From: Modestobacter sp. Leaf380
GTDB taxonomy: Bacteria; Actinomycetota; Actinomycetes; Mycobacteriales; Geodermatophilaceae
Length of the DNA: 64,000 nucleotides
Assembly: GCF_001424485.1 (NCBI RefSeq)
Contig: NZ_LMQC01000021.1
Span: forward strand, 204,600 to 268,599
Direction: 5' to 3'
Shown: positions 1-7,583 of the stretch, piece after piece
Layout of the letters: every line of letters starts with the position of its first letter
Position numbering within the stretch: position 1 is the first letter of the stretch
Translations under genes and position numbers: made by a program
The notes under the pieces: generated by a model
Told to the model about the DNA's origin: nothing
Databases searched by the model: none
What the model saw: the letters and a program-made list of their open reading frames with translations, nothing else

Positions 1-151
1 CGACGTCGGCCTCGACGGCGATCTGGGTGACCGGGGTGGCCGCGAAGCCGTGCAGCTCGAAGAGCTGGTGGGCGGTGGCCAGGATGGTGGTGCGGGTGTT
101 CCCGCGCTTGCGTTCCCGGCGTCCCGGTCCCGAGGTGGCTGTGCTGGTCAC
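1..151 (-). CDS. TetR-family regulator, N-terminal part (runs off the window)
   Basis: Only the first 50 or so residues are visible. They read as a basic leader followed by the first helix of a TetR DNA-binding domain (TTILATAHQLFELHGF, then TPVTQIAVEADV), the usual recognition-helix layout. The GTG start at 151 is chosen because GGGAG lies 7 bases upstream. The target is unknown. The gene is divergent from the thioesterase at 269, so it may regulate it, but no clear palindrome was seen between them. Confidence 0.8.
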   Translation of the reverse strand, partial: MTSTATSGPGRRERKRGNTRTTILATAHQLFELHGFAATPVTQIAVEADV

Positions 152-256
152 CGGTGGTCTCCCGGACTGTCGGCAGCGGGTGGGCCCCCACGCTAACGAC
201 CGGACTGGTGCCGGTGTCGGGGCCGCACTGTCGTGTCGGGCACGTCGCGCCCGCAC

Positions 257-262
257 TAGCGT
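257..262 (+). promoter_or_regulatory. -10 element (TAGCGT) for a leaderless transcript
   Basis: TAGCGT fits the actinobacterial TAnnnT -10 and ends exactly 6 bases before the ATG at 269, with no Shine-Dalgarno sequence in between. Transcription would start at or next to the start codon. Inferred from sequence only. Confidence 0.5.
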
Positions 263-268
263 GTCGGT

Positions 269-769
269 ATGACGACCGGACCGACACGCGCACGGACCTA
301 CTCGTGGGGCGACCCGAGCGAGTCCGCCGGGGCCGTGCAGACCAGCGCGGGCATCGACGTGCTGCGGGCCATCGCCGACGGGTCGCTGCCCGGTGCGCCG
401 ATCGGCGCCACGATCGGGATGGGCATCGAGTCCGTCGAGGAGGGGCGGGTGGTCTTCACCCTGGACCCCGCCGAGCACCACTACAACCCGATCGGCTCGG
501 TGCACGGGGGTGTCTTCGCGACCCTGTTGGACTCCGCCTGCGGCTGCGCGGTCCACTCCCTGCTGCCCGCCGGGGTCGGCTACACCAGCCTGGACCTGAC
601 GGTGAAGTTCCTGCGTGCCATGACCGCGGACACCGGACCGGTGCGCTGCACGGGCACGGTCACCCACCTGGGCGGGCGGACGGCGCTGGCCGAGGCCCGC
701 CTGGTCGACGGCCGGGACCGACTGCTGGCGACGGCGACCAGCTCGATCCTGGTCCTGCGCCCCGCCTGA
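269..769 (+). CDS. PaaI-family hotdog thioesterase
   Basis: A 166-residue protein of the PaaI/acyl-CoA thioesterase type, predicted to hydrolyse an acyl- or aroyl-CoA to free acid and CoA in the cytoplasm. The family signature HGGVFATLLDSACG is at about residues 75-88, where the loop after HGG binds the thioester and an Asp in the following helix helps catalysis. Length suits a single hotdog domain. The start has no ribosome-binding site but a TAGCGT -10 sits 6 bases upstream, so it is probably leaderless. It stands alone, so the substrate cannot be named. Confidence 0.85.
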   Translation: MTTGPTRARTYSWGDPSESAGAVQTSAGIDVLRAIADGSLPGAPIGATIGMGIESVEEGRVVFTLDPAEHHYNPIGSVHGGVFATLLDSACGCAVHSLLPAGVGYTSLDLTVKFLRAMTADTGPVRCTGTVTHLGGRTALAEARLVDGRDRLLATATSSILVLRPA

Positions 770-794
770 CCGGACCGGTCGACGGGGCGCGCGC

Positions 795-1175
795 TCACCA
801 GAGCGGGTGCTCGGAGGCGACCGCGGGCCAGCGGCGCTCGAGGGCGGCGAAGTCGGGGTGGTCGCGGTGCGGGGCGGCCAGCAGGCACAGCACCCGGCCC
901 AGCTCGTCGAGCCGGGCCCGCGCCGTCGAGGTCCCGCCGTCCAGGCGCAGCCAGGTCTCGGCGACCTCCTGACGGGCCCGGGCGTGGGCGATCTCCTGGA
1001 CGACCGGGCCACCGTCGGCGAGTTCGGCGCGGACGACGTCCTCACGGCTGCGGTCGAGCACGAAGCGGGCGAGGACGGCGAGCGCGGAGCTGCCGGCAGC
1101 TGGCTCGGCGTCGTCCTGCTCGACGGGGTGGCGGTGTGCGACCGGCTGGGGCCGGGTCGTCGTCAGGTCCGTCAC
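795..1175 (-). CDS. DUF6221-like small protein (paralogue 1)
   Basis: A 126-residue protein of unknown function. The C-terminal half (GRVLCLLAAPHRDHPDF) resembles the end of the actinobacterial DUF6221 family, and the segment ARQEVAETWLRL lies before it. A second gene at 29899-30201 shares this whole C-terminal pattern and the same final residues PLW, so they are paralogues; this one has an extra N-terminal tail of about 25 residues. GTG start with GGAGG about 7 bases upstream. No membrane segment or signal peptide. Function not inferred. Confidence 0.65.
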   Translation of the reverse strand: MTDLTTTRPQPVAHRHPVEQDDAEPAAGSSALAVLARFVLDRSREDVVRAELADGGPVVQEIAHARARQEVAETWLRLDGGTSTARARLDELGRVLCLLAAPHRDHPDFAALERRWPAVASEHPLW

Positions 1176-1282
1176 GGCGTGCCTCCACGGTTCAACGGGG
1201 ACGTTGAGTTGTGCACAACGGTATCAGATGCGGAACCATTCCGCCCGCCCCGATCGGGCCCTGCGGCACCCGCCGGTCGCCG

Positions 1283-1288
1283 TACGCT
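1283..1288 (+). promoter_or_regulatory. -10 element (TACGCT) for a leaderless transcript
   Basis: TACGCT ends 6 bases before the GTG at 1295. The same spacing is seen at several other starts in this window. It supports 1295 rather than the more distant in-frame ATG at 1211 as the start. Confidence 0.5.
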
Positions 1289-1294
1289 CCGGCC

Positions 1295-2143
1295 GTGGAC
1301 ACCGACGTACAGCCCGACCACGCCCGGGGCACGCTGCCCTCCGGCCAGGCCTGGCAGAGCTGGACCCCGCCGCAGACGACCGGGGTCGACGGGGTGGTCG
1401 CGCTGGTGCACGGGGTGCACGAGCACGGCGGCCGGTACGCCCACGTGGCCCGCCGGCTGGCCGCCGACGGCTGGGCGACGTTCGCCGTCGACCACCCCGG
1501 ACACGGCCGCTCCCCCGGCTCCCGCGGCACGATCGGCTCGATGGCCGCCACCGTCGAGGGCGTCCGGCAGCTGGTCGCGCTGGCCGGTGCTGCACACCCC
1601 GACGTCCCGGTCTTCGTCTACGGGCACAGCCTGGGCGGGCTCGTCGCCCTGCAGTACCTGACCGGTTCGCCGGACCCCCGGGTGCGGGGCGCGGTGGTGT
1701 CGGCCGCGGCGCTGGACACCAGCACCGCCACCGGACTGCAACGCCTGGTGGCCCCCGTGCTGTCCCGGTTCCTGCCCGACCTCCCGGTGCTCGCCCTGGA
1801 CCCCACCACGATCAGCCGCGACCCCGCCGTCGTCGCCGACTACGAGGCCGACCCGCTCAACCACCACGGCAGGATGACCGCCCGCACCGGCGCCGAGACG
1901 ATGGCGACGGCCGCCGCGATGCCCGCGCGGTTGCGCACCCTGACCCTGCCGCTGCTGGTGCTGCACGGCGGTGCGGACGCGCTGATGCCGGCGTCGGTGA
2001 CCGAGCTGCTGCGCCGCGAGGTCGCCTCCCCCGACCTCACGGTCACGGTCTACGAGGGGCTCGCCCACGAGCCGCACAACGAACCCGAGAAGGACCGCGT
2101 GCTCGACGACGTCGCCGGCTGGCTGGCCGCCCACCGCGGGTGA
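1295..2143 (+). CDS. Alpha/beta hydrolase, monoacylglycerol-lipase type
   Basis: A 282-residue serine hydrolase. It has the oxyanion-side motif ALVHGVHEHGGRY, a DHPGHGRS segment, the nucleophile elbow GHSLGG and a late LVLHGGADALM acid region, followed by a histidine in GLAHEPHNE. This is the pattern of monoacylglycerol lipase and lysophospholipase-like Hydrolase_4 proteins, which cleave lipid esters. No signal peptide, so probably cytoplasmic. The GTG at 1295 is preferred because a -10-like TACGCT lies 6 bases upstream and the family begins close to this point. Substrate not determined. Confidence 0.8.
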   Translation: MDTDVQPDHARGTLPSGQAWQSWTPPQTTGVDGVVALVHGVHEHGGRYAHVARRLAADGWATFAVDHPGHGRSPGSRGTIGSMAATVEGVRQLVALAGAAHPDVPVFVYGHSLGGLVALQYLTGSPDPRVRGAVVSAAALDTSTATGLQRLVAPVLSRFLPDLPVLALDPTTISRDPAVVADYEADPLNHHGRMTARTGAETMATAAAMPARLRTLTLPLLVLHGGADALMPASVTELLRREVASPDLTVTVYEGLAHEPHNEPEKDRVLDDVAGWLAAHRG

Positions 2144-2192
2144 CCCCCGGGCCTGCGGGTATCCGGCCGGCACCCGACCCCAGGAGCTGCTC

Positions 2193-3347
2193 GTGCCCGA
2201 CCCCCACTCCCCACCGCCCACGGTCGGGGTCCTGGCCAAGGACCCGTGGCACCCGGCGTTCCGGCGGGAGCACCACCTCGTTCGCGGGCTGGTGGCGCGC
2301 GGGTCGACGGTCCGCTTCGTGCAGGCCCCGGCCGACGTCGGCCGAGTGCGCACCGACCCCGCCGGCTGGGCCCGGCACCTGCTCGGCGGCCGGTTCACCG
2401 ACGTCGAGCCCGGGGTGGCTGTCAGCGAGCGGTCCACCGTGCTGCCCGGCTCCCGGGGGACGACGGCCGAGCGGCTGGACGCCGCAGCGCTCCGGGTGTT
2501 CCTGCACCGGTCGGGCTGGGCGCCGGACCTGACCGTCGTCCAGCTGCCCTGGGAGTGGCGCGGCACCCAGGGGTCGCCCGGCCGGGTGGTCTTCGACTGC
2601 ACCGACGACTGGTCGCGGCTGCTGCCGCACGCCCGTGGCCTGCCCGACCAGCTGCGGCGGATCGCCGACGAGGCCGACGAGGTGGTGGTGGTCAACCCGG
2701 TGCTGGCCCCGCTGTTCCCCGGACGCCGTCCGGCGGTGGTGCCCAACGGCACCGACGAGGCCCTGCTGACGGCTCCGCGGCGGAGGCAGCGCCGACCCTC
2801 GACGATGGTCTACGTCGGCACGATCGCCGAGCGGTTCGACGTCGAGCTGGTGCGCGGGGTGCTGCACCGGTTGCCGGGCTGGACACTTCAGCTGTACGGG
2901 GAGCTGGCCTTCCCCGACCGCGCCCGGGCCGCTGCCGAGCGGTTCGCCGCCCTGCTGCGCGAGTTCCCCGGCCGGTGCACCCACCACGGCCTGCTGCCCC
3001 GGTCGGGGCTGGCCGACGTGCTGGACGCAGCCACCGTGGCCCTGGTGCCCGACCTCCCCGAGCGGACGCTGGGGCAGTCCTCGATGAAGGCCCACGACCA
3101 CGCCGCCCGCGGCCTGCCCACGGTCGCCACCACCGGGCACCACGAGGAGGCCGGCGAGGTGGCACCGCACACCCGCGTGGTCACCGGCGCCGGAGAGGCG
3201 GCCGACGCCGTGCTGGCCGCGGCGACGGAGCCGGGGGCCTGGGCCGACGCACGCCGGGACTGGGCGGCCCACCGCACCTGGTCACACCGGACCGACGCCT
3301 GGCTGGCGGCCGCCTGGCCGGCCGGGGTCAGGGCAGCTGACCGGTGA
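2193..3347 (+). CDS. Glycosyltransferase, GT-B fold
   Basis: A 384-residue cytoplasmic protein resembling group 1 / family 4 glycosyltransferases. The N-terminal half has an acceptor-domain start (VGVLAKDPWHPAFRREHHLVRGL). The C-terminal half begins YVGTIAERFDVELV, and SSMKAHDHAARGLPTVAT takes the place of the family's sugar-nucleotide-binding ExxxxGxPVVA-like stretch. AGGAG lies just before the GTG start. It is a stand-alone gene whose end overlaps the convergent GAF-ANTAR gene by 20 bases. Sugar donor and acceptor unknown. Confidence 0.75.
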   Translation: MPDPHSPPPTVGVLAKDPWHPAFRREHHLVRGLVARGSTVRFVQAPADVGRVRTDPAGWARHLLGGRFTDVEPGVAVSERSTVLPGSRGTTAERLDAAALRVFLHRSGWAPDLTVVQLPWEWRGTQGSPGRVVFDCTDDWSRLLPHARGLPDQLRRIADEADEVVVVNPVLAPLFPGRRPAVVPNGTDEALLTAPRRRQRRPSTMVYVGTIAERFDVELVRGVLHRLPGWTLQLYGELAFPDRARAAAERFAALLREFPGRCTHHGLLPRSGLADVLDAATVALVPDLPERTLGQSSMKAHDHAARGLPTVATTGHHEEAGEVAPHTRVVTGAGEAADAVLAAATEPGAWADARRDWAAHRTWSHRTDAWLAAAWPAGVRAADR

Positions 3348-4011
3348 AGACCAGGGTCTCGGCGATGGTCCGCAGCTTGGTGTTCGTGCGCTGGGAGGCG
3401 TGCGTCAGCATCGTGAACGCGTCCTCGGGCGTGACCTTGTGCCGCTCCATCAGCACGCCCTTGGCCTGCTCGATGACCGCGCGGGAGGCCATCGCCGTGC
3501 GCATCTGCTCGGCGGTGTCGACCGCCCGGGCCATCGCGTCGGCGTTGGCGACGGCGATCGCGACGAAGGCGGCGACCTCCTCGGCGACCGCGACGTCCTC
3601 GTCGCTGAAGGCCTTGCGGGTGGTCGCGTAGTTGTTCAGCCCGCCGATGGTCGCGCCCTGGAAGGGCAGCGGGACCGACAGCGAGGACAGCGCGCCGCGC
3701 TCGGCGGCCTGCCGGGCGTAGTCGGGCCAGCGGTCGTCGGTGGACATGTCGTGGACGACGAGGGTGAGGCCGGCGCGGGCGGCGTCCATGCAGGGGCCGT
3801 ACCCGCGCTGGTACTGCAGCTCGTCGGCGTCGGAGGCCAGTTGGCCGCTGTAGCTGACGGTGAACGGGTCATTCCCGCGCATCAGGGTGATCGAGGTGGC
3901 CTCGGTGTGCGGGATGGCCGACCGGGCGATCTCGGTGACGCGGCTCAGCGACTGCGCCAGCGGGACGTCGCCGAGGGAGACGGAGGCCAGGGACTCGGAC
4001 AGCGCGGACAC
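3328..4011 (-). CDS. GAF-ANTAR transcription antitermination regulator
   Basis: A 227-residue signalling protein. An N-terminal GAF sensor domain (with YGPCMDAARAG and LSVPLPFQGATIGGLNNYA) is followed by an RNA-binding ANTAR domain from about residue 170 (SRAVIEQAKGVLMERHKVTPEDAF). ANTAR proteins bind paired hairpins in nascent mRNA and prevent termination. GTG start at 4011. Two more GAF-ANTAR genes lie at 35.7-37.2 kb. Neither a partner kinase nor a target RNA is evident nearby. Confidence 0.85.
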   Translation of the reverse strand: MSALSESLASVSLGDVPLAQSLSRVTEIARSAIPHTEATSITLMRGNDPFTVSYSGQLASDADELQYQRGYGPCMDAARAGLTLVVHDMSTDDRWPDYARQAAERGALSSLSVPLPFQGATIGGLNNYATTRKAFSDEDVAVAEEVAAFVAIAVANADAMARAVDTAEQMRTAMASRAVIEQAKGVLMERHKVTPEDAFTMLTHASQRTNTKLRTIAETLVFTGQLP

Positions 4012-4131
4012 CGGTCCATGGTGACCTGCCCGGGCGGGGGTCCGCCACCGGCGTTTGTCGTGGACCGGGGACGGGCAGCCTCGGGGTGGTCGAGCCCGGG
4101 CCGCACGCACGACCCCCGGACGAGGTGCCCC

Positions 4132-4882
4132 GTGACCACCACCACCCGACCCGCACTGCCCTCCATCGCCGACCGTCCCGAGTCCGATCTCGGCGGACCG
4201 GCCAGCGTGCTGGTCCGCCAGCGCGCCGACCACGTGGAGCTGGACCGGCTGCTGCACGAGCTCGACGGCAGCACCGGCACCGGGCAACGGCGCGGGCTCC
4301 GGGCGATCGACCGGCTGGTCTTCAGCCACGCCTTCGCCGAGGAGGTCGTGCTGTGGCCGGTGCTGCGCCGGACGCTGCCCGACGGCGAGGAGCTGACCAC
4401 CCAGGTCGAGCAGGAGCACCAGGAGGTCAACGACCTGGTCGCCCGCCTGGAGACCCTCGGCGACGACGACCCGGAGCGCGCCCGGGTGCTGGACCGGCTG
4501 ACCACCGTGCTCCGCGAGGACGTCCGGGACGAGGAGGACGGAGGACGAGCTCTTCCCGCGGCTGCGCGAGCGGCTGGACGACGCGGCCCTGGTGCGGCTG
4601 GGCCGGGCGTGGGAGCTGGCCCGTCGGGTGTCCCCCACCCGCCCGCACCCGACGGTGTCCCGCCGTCCCCCGGGCAACGCGCTGTCCGGCCTGCCGCTGT
4701 CGGTGCTGGACCGCGGCCGGGACCGACTGGACGCCTTCGTGGAGGACTGCACCGACGGCCGCGGTGAGGACTGGGCGGCCCGGGGTGGCCGCGCCCTGTC
4801 CGGGGTGCTGGCCCGGCTGGCCGGCCTGGTCGAGCGCACCCCGCCGGCCCGGCACGGCGACACGGCGGCCACCCACCGCTGA
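4132..4882 (+). pseudogene. Hemerythrin (HHE) domain protein, frameshifted by a 7-bp duplication
   Basis: The reading frame from the GTG at 4132 encodes a hemerythrin-type four-helix iron protein (ADHVELDRLLHELD, FSHAFAEEVVLWPVL, EQEHQEVNDLVARLE). At residues 134-136 it enters a tandem duplication of GAGGACG (4534-4547) that shifts the frame by +7. The downstream frame, ending at 4882, continues the family exactly (DELFPRLRERLDDAALVRLGRAWELA). Removing one 7-base copy restores one continuous protein of about 247 residues. As written, the product would lose its last iron-ligand helix. It could be a true mutation, a reversible slippage variant or an assembly error. Confidence 0.85.
4534..4547. 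repeat. Perfect 7-bp tandem repeat (GAGGACG x2) inside the hemerythrin gene
   Basis: Copies at 4534-4540 and 4541-4547. Deleting either copy joins the two hemerythrin frames, so the repeat is the direct cause of the frameshift. Seven-base unit duplications are typical of replication slippage. Confidence 0.9.
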
Positions 4883-4886
4883 CCCC

Positions 4887-4921
4887 CGCGGGCCCCGGTG
4901 TCGGTGACACCGGGGCCCGCG
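4887..4921. terminator. Bidirectional hairpin terminator, 16-bp perfect stem
   Basis: Arms 4887-4902 and 4906-4921 are perfect inverted repeats around a GGT loop (left arm starts CGCGGGCCCC). It sits between the convergent hemerythrin and methyltransferase genes, 3-5 bases from each stop codon. There is no U-tract, as is common for GC-rich actinobacterial terminators. Confidence 0.85.
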
Positions 4922-4923
4922 GC

Positions 4924-5658
4924 TCAGACGGCGCGGAGAGCGGCGAGGAGGTCCTCGCGGCGGTCGGGGGCGCCCCCGTGCTGGCGAGTGAGCAGGGTCA
5001 CGGCGACCGCGTAGGAGTCCTCCCCGATCCAGCCGCGGCCGGCCGCGCACAGCTCCTGGATCCGGGCCAGCACCTTCGGTTCGCGGCTGTAGACGCCGAG
5101 CTCGTGCACCTCGGGGACGACGTCGAGGACCCGGTAGCCCAGCGCCTCCGCGGTGGCCAGCGTGGTCACGGGGTCGGCGTAGCCGGCCATCGCGATGACC
5201 AGGTGCGGCGCGAGCGCGCCGAGCAGCCGCAGGACGAGGTCGTTGCCGTGCGGGCCGCCCCACAGCTCGGGCATCAGCAGGTCGCCGTCGGGGGCGGGCA
5301 GGTAGGGCGGGTTGGACACGACGGTGCGCGGCGCCCCGGGCTCGCCGAGGCCGGCGAGGTCGAAGAAGTCGCCGTGCTCGACGGTGTAGCGGTCCGAGAC
5401 GCCGGCGGCGGCGGTGTTCTCCCGGGCGCGGGCGACCGAGGTGGCGCTGATGTCGATGCCGCGGACCCGCAGGTCGGGCAGTCCGGCGACGACCTCGGCG
5501 ATCGCGGCGGCGTCCCCGGTGCCCAGCTCCAGCACGCCCCCGGCGTCCCAGCGGAGCAGGTCGCGGTGGCGGCGCAGCAGGGTGTCGACGCCGGCGGCGA
5601 AGTGCTGGGACTCGGGAGGGCAGAGGAAGAAGTCGGTGGCGGGTGGCGACAACGGCAT
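4924..5658 (-). CDS. Class I SAM-dependent methyltransferase, HemK-like
   Basis: A 244-residue methyltransferase with the SAM-binding motif VLELGTGDAAA and the NPPY motif (VVSNPPYLPA) that marks N-methyltransferases acting on glutamine, adenine or related amides. This suggests a protein- or nucleic-acid N-methyltransferase rather than a small-molecule enzyme. The ATG at 5658 is chosen over an upstream extension because GGAG lies about 8 bases ahead of it and the extension has no conserved features. Target unknown. Confidence 0.75.
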   Translation of the reverse strand: MPLSPPATDFFLCPPESQHFAAGVDTLLRRHRDLLRWDAGGVLELGTGDAAAIAEVVAGLPDLRVRGIDISATSVARARENTAAAGVSDRYTVEHGDFFDLAGLGEPGAPRTVVSNPPYLPAPDGDLLMPELWGGPHGNDLVLRLLGALAPHLVIAMAGYADPVTTLATAEALGYRVLDVVPEVHELGVYSREPKVLARIQELCAAGRGWIGEDSYAVAVTLLTRQHGGAPDRREDLLAALRAV

Positions 5659-5810
5659 CCCGGGGTCTCCTGGGTGTCGAGCGGGAGGACCGACCGGGGC
5701 TGGATCGGTGGTGTCCCGGTACCACCGGCGGGAGGGTCTCAACCCCGGGTGTGCGGCCGCCGACGGCCGGTAGGGGGGGTCCGCCTGGGCGTCCTGGCAG
5801 GCTGGCCGGC

Positions 5811-6767
5811 ATGCCAGCCCCGTTGCCCGCCCGCCTGCTCGACGCCGTCCTGGACCGGCTGGTGGTGCCCGGCTACAGCCGGCTGGGACCCGCCGTGCGC
5901 CGGCGGTGGTGGCCGGCCGACCCCGCGCCCGGGTCGATGACCGGCACGCGGGTGCTGGTCACCGGCGCCACCTCGGGCATCGGCGAGGCCATGGCCGGGG
6001 CGTTCCTGGCCCTCGGGGCCACCGTGCACGTGCTGGGCCGCAGCCGGTCCAAGACCGAGGACCTGGTGGCCCAGCTGCACCGCAACCACCCCGGCGCCGA
6101 GGTGGTCGCCGAGGTCTGCGACGTCGGGGACCTGGACGCCGTCCGGGCCTGGGCGGCGGGGTTCACCGACCGGGTCGACGCGCTGCACGGGCTGGTGCAC
6201 AACGCCGGCGCGCTGCCGCCGGAGCGCTCGGAGACCGCACAGGGCCACGAGTTGACCTACGCCGTCCACGTGCTGGGCCCGCACCTGATGACCAGGCTGC
6301 TGGCGGACACCCTGGTCGACCACGCGGCGAGCGTCGTGTGGATGTCCTCGGGCGGGATGTACGGCGCCACGCTGCGGGACGACGACCTGGAGTTCCGCAC
6401 CGGGGAGTACAGCGGCGTGCGGGCCTACGCCCGGACCAAGCGGATGCAGGTGGTGCTGGCAGCCGAGTGGGCCCGCCGGCTGGCCCCGCGCGGCATCCGG
6501 GTGACCTCCACCCACCCCGGGTGGGTGGCCACGGCCGGGGTGACGGCGTCCATCCCCGGGTTCGGGAAGGCGATGCGCCCGCTGCTGCGCACGGCCGCTG
6601 ACGGCGCTGACACCACCGTCTGGCTGGTGGCGACCCGGCCGGTCTCGACCGGTGAGCACTTCTGGCACGACCGGGCACAGCGCCCCTCCACCCTGGGCTG
6701 GGAGCGCGGTCAGGACCCGGCGGCGGTGCAGCGGTTCCTGGCTGCGGTCGCCGGGGCGACCGGCTGA
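5811..6767 (+). CDS. Short-chain dehydrogenase/reductase
   Basis: A 318-residue NAD(P)-dependent oxidoreductase. It has the classical cofactor motif TGATSGIGEA (from about residue 49), HNAG at the nucleotide side, a catalytic Ser in WMSSGGMYG and the catalytic pair in YARTKRMQ. The roughly 45-residue N-terminal extension and overall pattern recall the retinol-dehydrogenase-like SDRs. A CAGGCT -10-like element lies 7 bases before the ATG at 5811 and no ribosome-binding site is seen, so the transcript may be leaderless. Convergent with the IclR gene. Substrate unknown. Confidence 0.8.
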   Translation: MPAPLPARLLDAVLDRLVVPGYSRLGPAVRRRWWPADPAPGSMTGTRVLVTGATSGIGEAMAGAFLALGATVHVLGRSRSKTEDLVAQLHRNHPGAEVVAEVCDVGDLDAVRAWAAGFTDRVDALHGLVHNAGALPPERSETAQGHELTYAVHVLGPHLMTRLLADTLVDHAASVVWMSSGGMYGATLRDDDLEFRTGEYSGVRAYARTKRMQVVLAAEWARRLAPRGIRVTSTHPGWVATAGVTASIPGFGKAMRPLLRTAADGADTTVWLVATRPVSTGEHFWHDRAQRPSTLGWERGQDPAAVQRFLAAVAGATG

Positions 6768-7583
6768 TCAGGCCGTCTCGGCCCGGGCCACCTCCACGTG
6801 CGGACGGCGCTGCCAGGTGGCCCACTCGCCGCTGATCTCCCCCGCGGTGCGCAGCAGCGCGGGCAGGTGCTCGCCCAGCAGCGTCTGGGTGGAGGTCTCC
6901 GCGGCGTGCACGGTGACGTTGGCCGCCGCGCGCACGGCGCCGGTCCCGTCCCGCACGGGGACGGCGACCGACCGGACGCCGGGGGCGAGCTCCTCGTCGG
7001 CCAGCGCCCACCCGCGGGCCCGGACCTCGGCCAGCTCGTCGTGCAGCTGCTCGGTGGTCCGGCCGATGTAGGGCGGCAGGCCCGACCGGCTGGGCTCGGC
7101 CAGCGTGCTGGCCAGCTCGTCGGGGGCGAGGCCCGCCAGCAGCACCTTGCCCTGGGAGGTCTGCGCCGCCGGGAAGCGGGTGCCGATCTCCACGCGCAGG
7201 GTGATCAGCTTGGGCACCGCGACCCGGGCGACGTAGACGATGTCGGCCCCGTCGAGCTGGGCCATCGAGGAGGACTCCCCGGTGCGGGCGACCAGGGACT
7301 CCAGGTGCGGGCGGGCGATGTCCCACAGGCCGAGGGCGCCCACGTAGGCCATGCCCAGGGTGAGCACCTTGGGCGTGAGCCGGAACAGCCCGTCGTCCGA
7401 GCGCACGAAGCCGAGCTCCTCCAGGGTCAGCAGCAGCCGACGGGCGGTGGGCCGGGCCAGCTCCGCCGCGGCGGCCACCTCGCTCAGCGACATCGCAGGC
7501 CGCTCGCTGCCGAAGCAGGTCAGCACGTCCAGCCCGCGCGCCAGCGCCTCGACGAAGTCCGGCCCGGTCCCCCGCCCGGCCAT
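6768..7583 (-). CDS. IclR-family transcriptional regulator
   Basis: A 271-residue regulator: N-terminal winged helix (LSEVAAAAELARPTARRLLLTLEELGFVR, about residues 30-65) and a C-terminal IclR effector domain. The linker and QTSQGKVLLAGL stretch resemble the PcaR/PobR subgroup that controls aromatic catabolism. Its ATG overlaps the TGA of the amidohydrolase gene (TGATG), so the two are translationally coupled. It probably controls the divergent promoter region at 9.1 kb and hence the ring-cleavage operon. The effector is unknown. Confidence 0.85.
   Translation of the reverse strand: MAGRGTGPDFVEALARGLDVLTCFGSERPAMSLSEVAAAAELARPTARRLLLTLEELGFVRSDDGLFRLTPKVLTLGMAYVGALGLWDIARPHLESLVARTGESSSMAQLDGADIVYVARVAVPKLITLRVEIGTRFPAAQTSQGKVLLAGLAPDELASTLAEPSRSGLPPYIGRTTEQLHDELAEVRARGWALADEELAPGVRSVAVPVRDGTGAVRAAANVTVHAAETSTQTLLGEHLPALLRTAGEISGEWATWQRRPHVEVARAETA

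Noticed and set aside
4592..4882. A separate small gene after the hemerythrin
   Set aside because: Its protein continues the hemerythrin family without a gap once the 7-bp duplication is removed, so it is the 3' part of the same gene.
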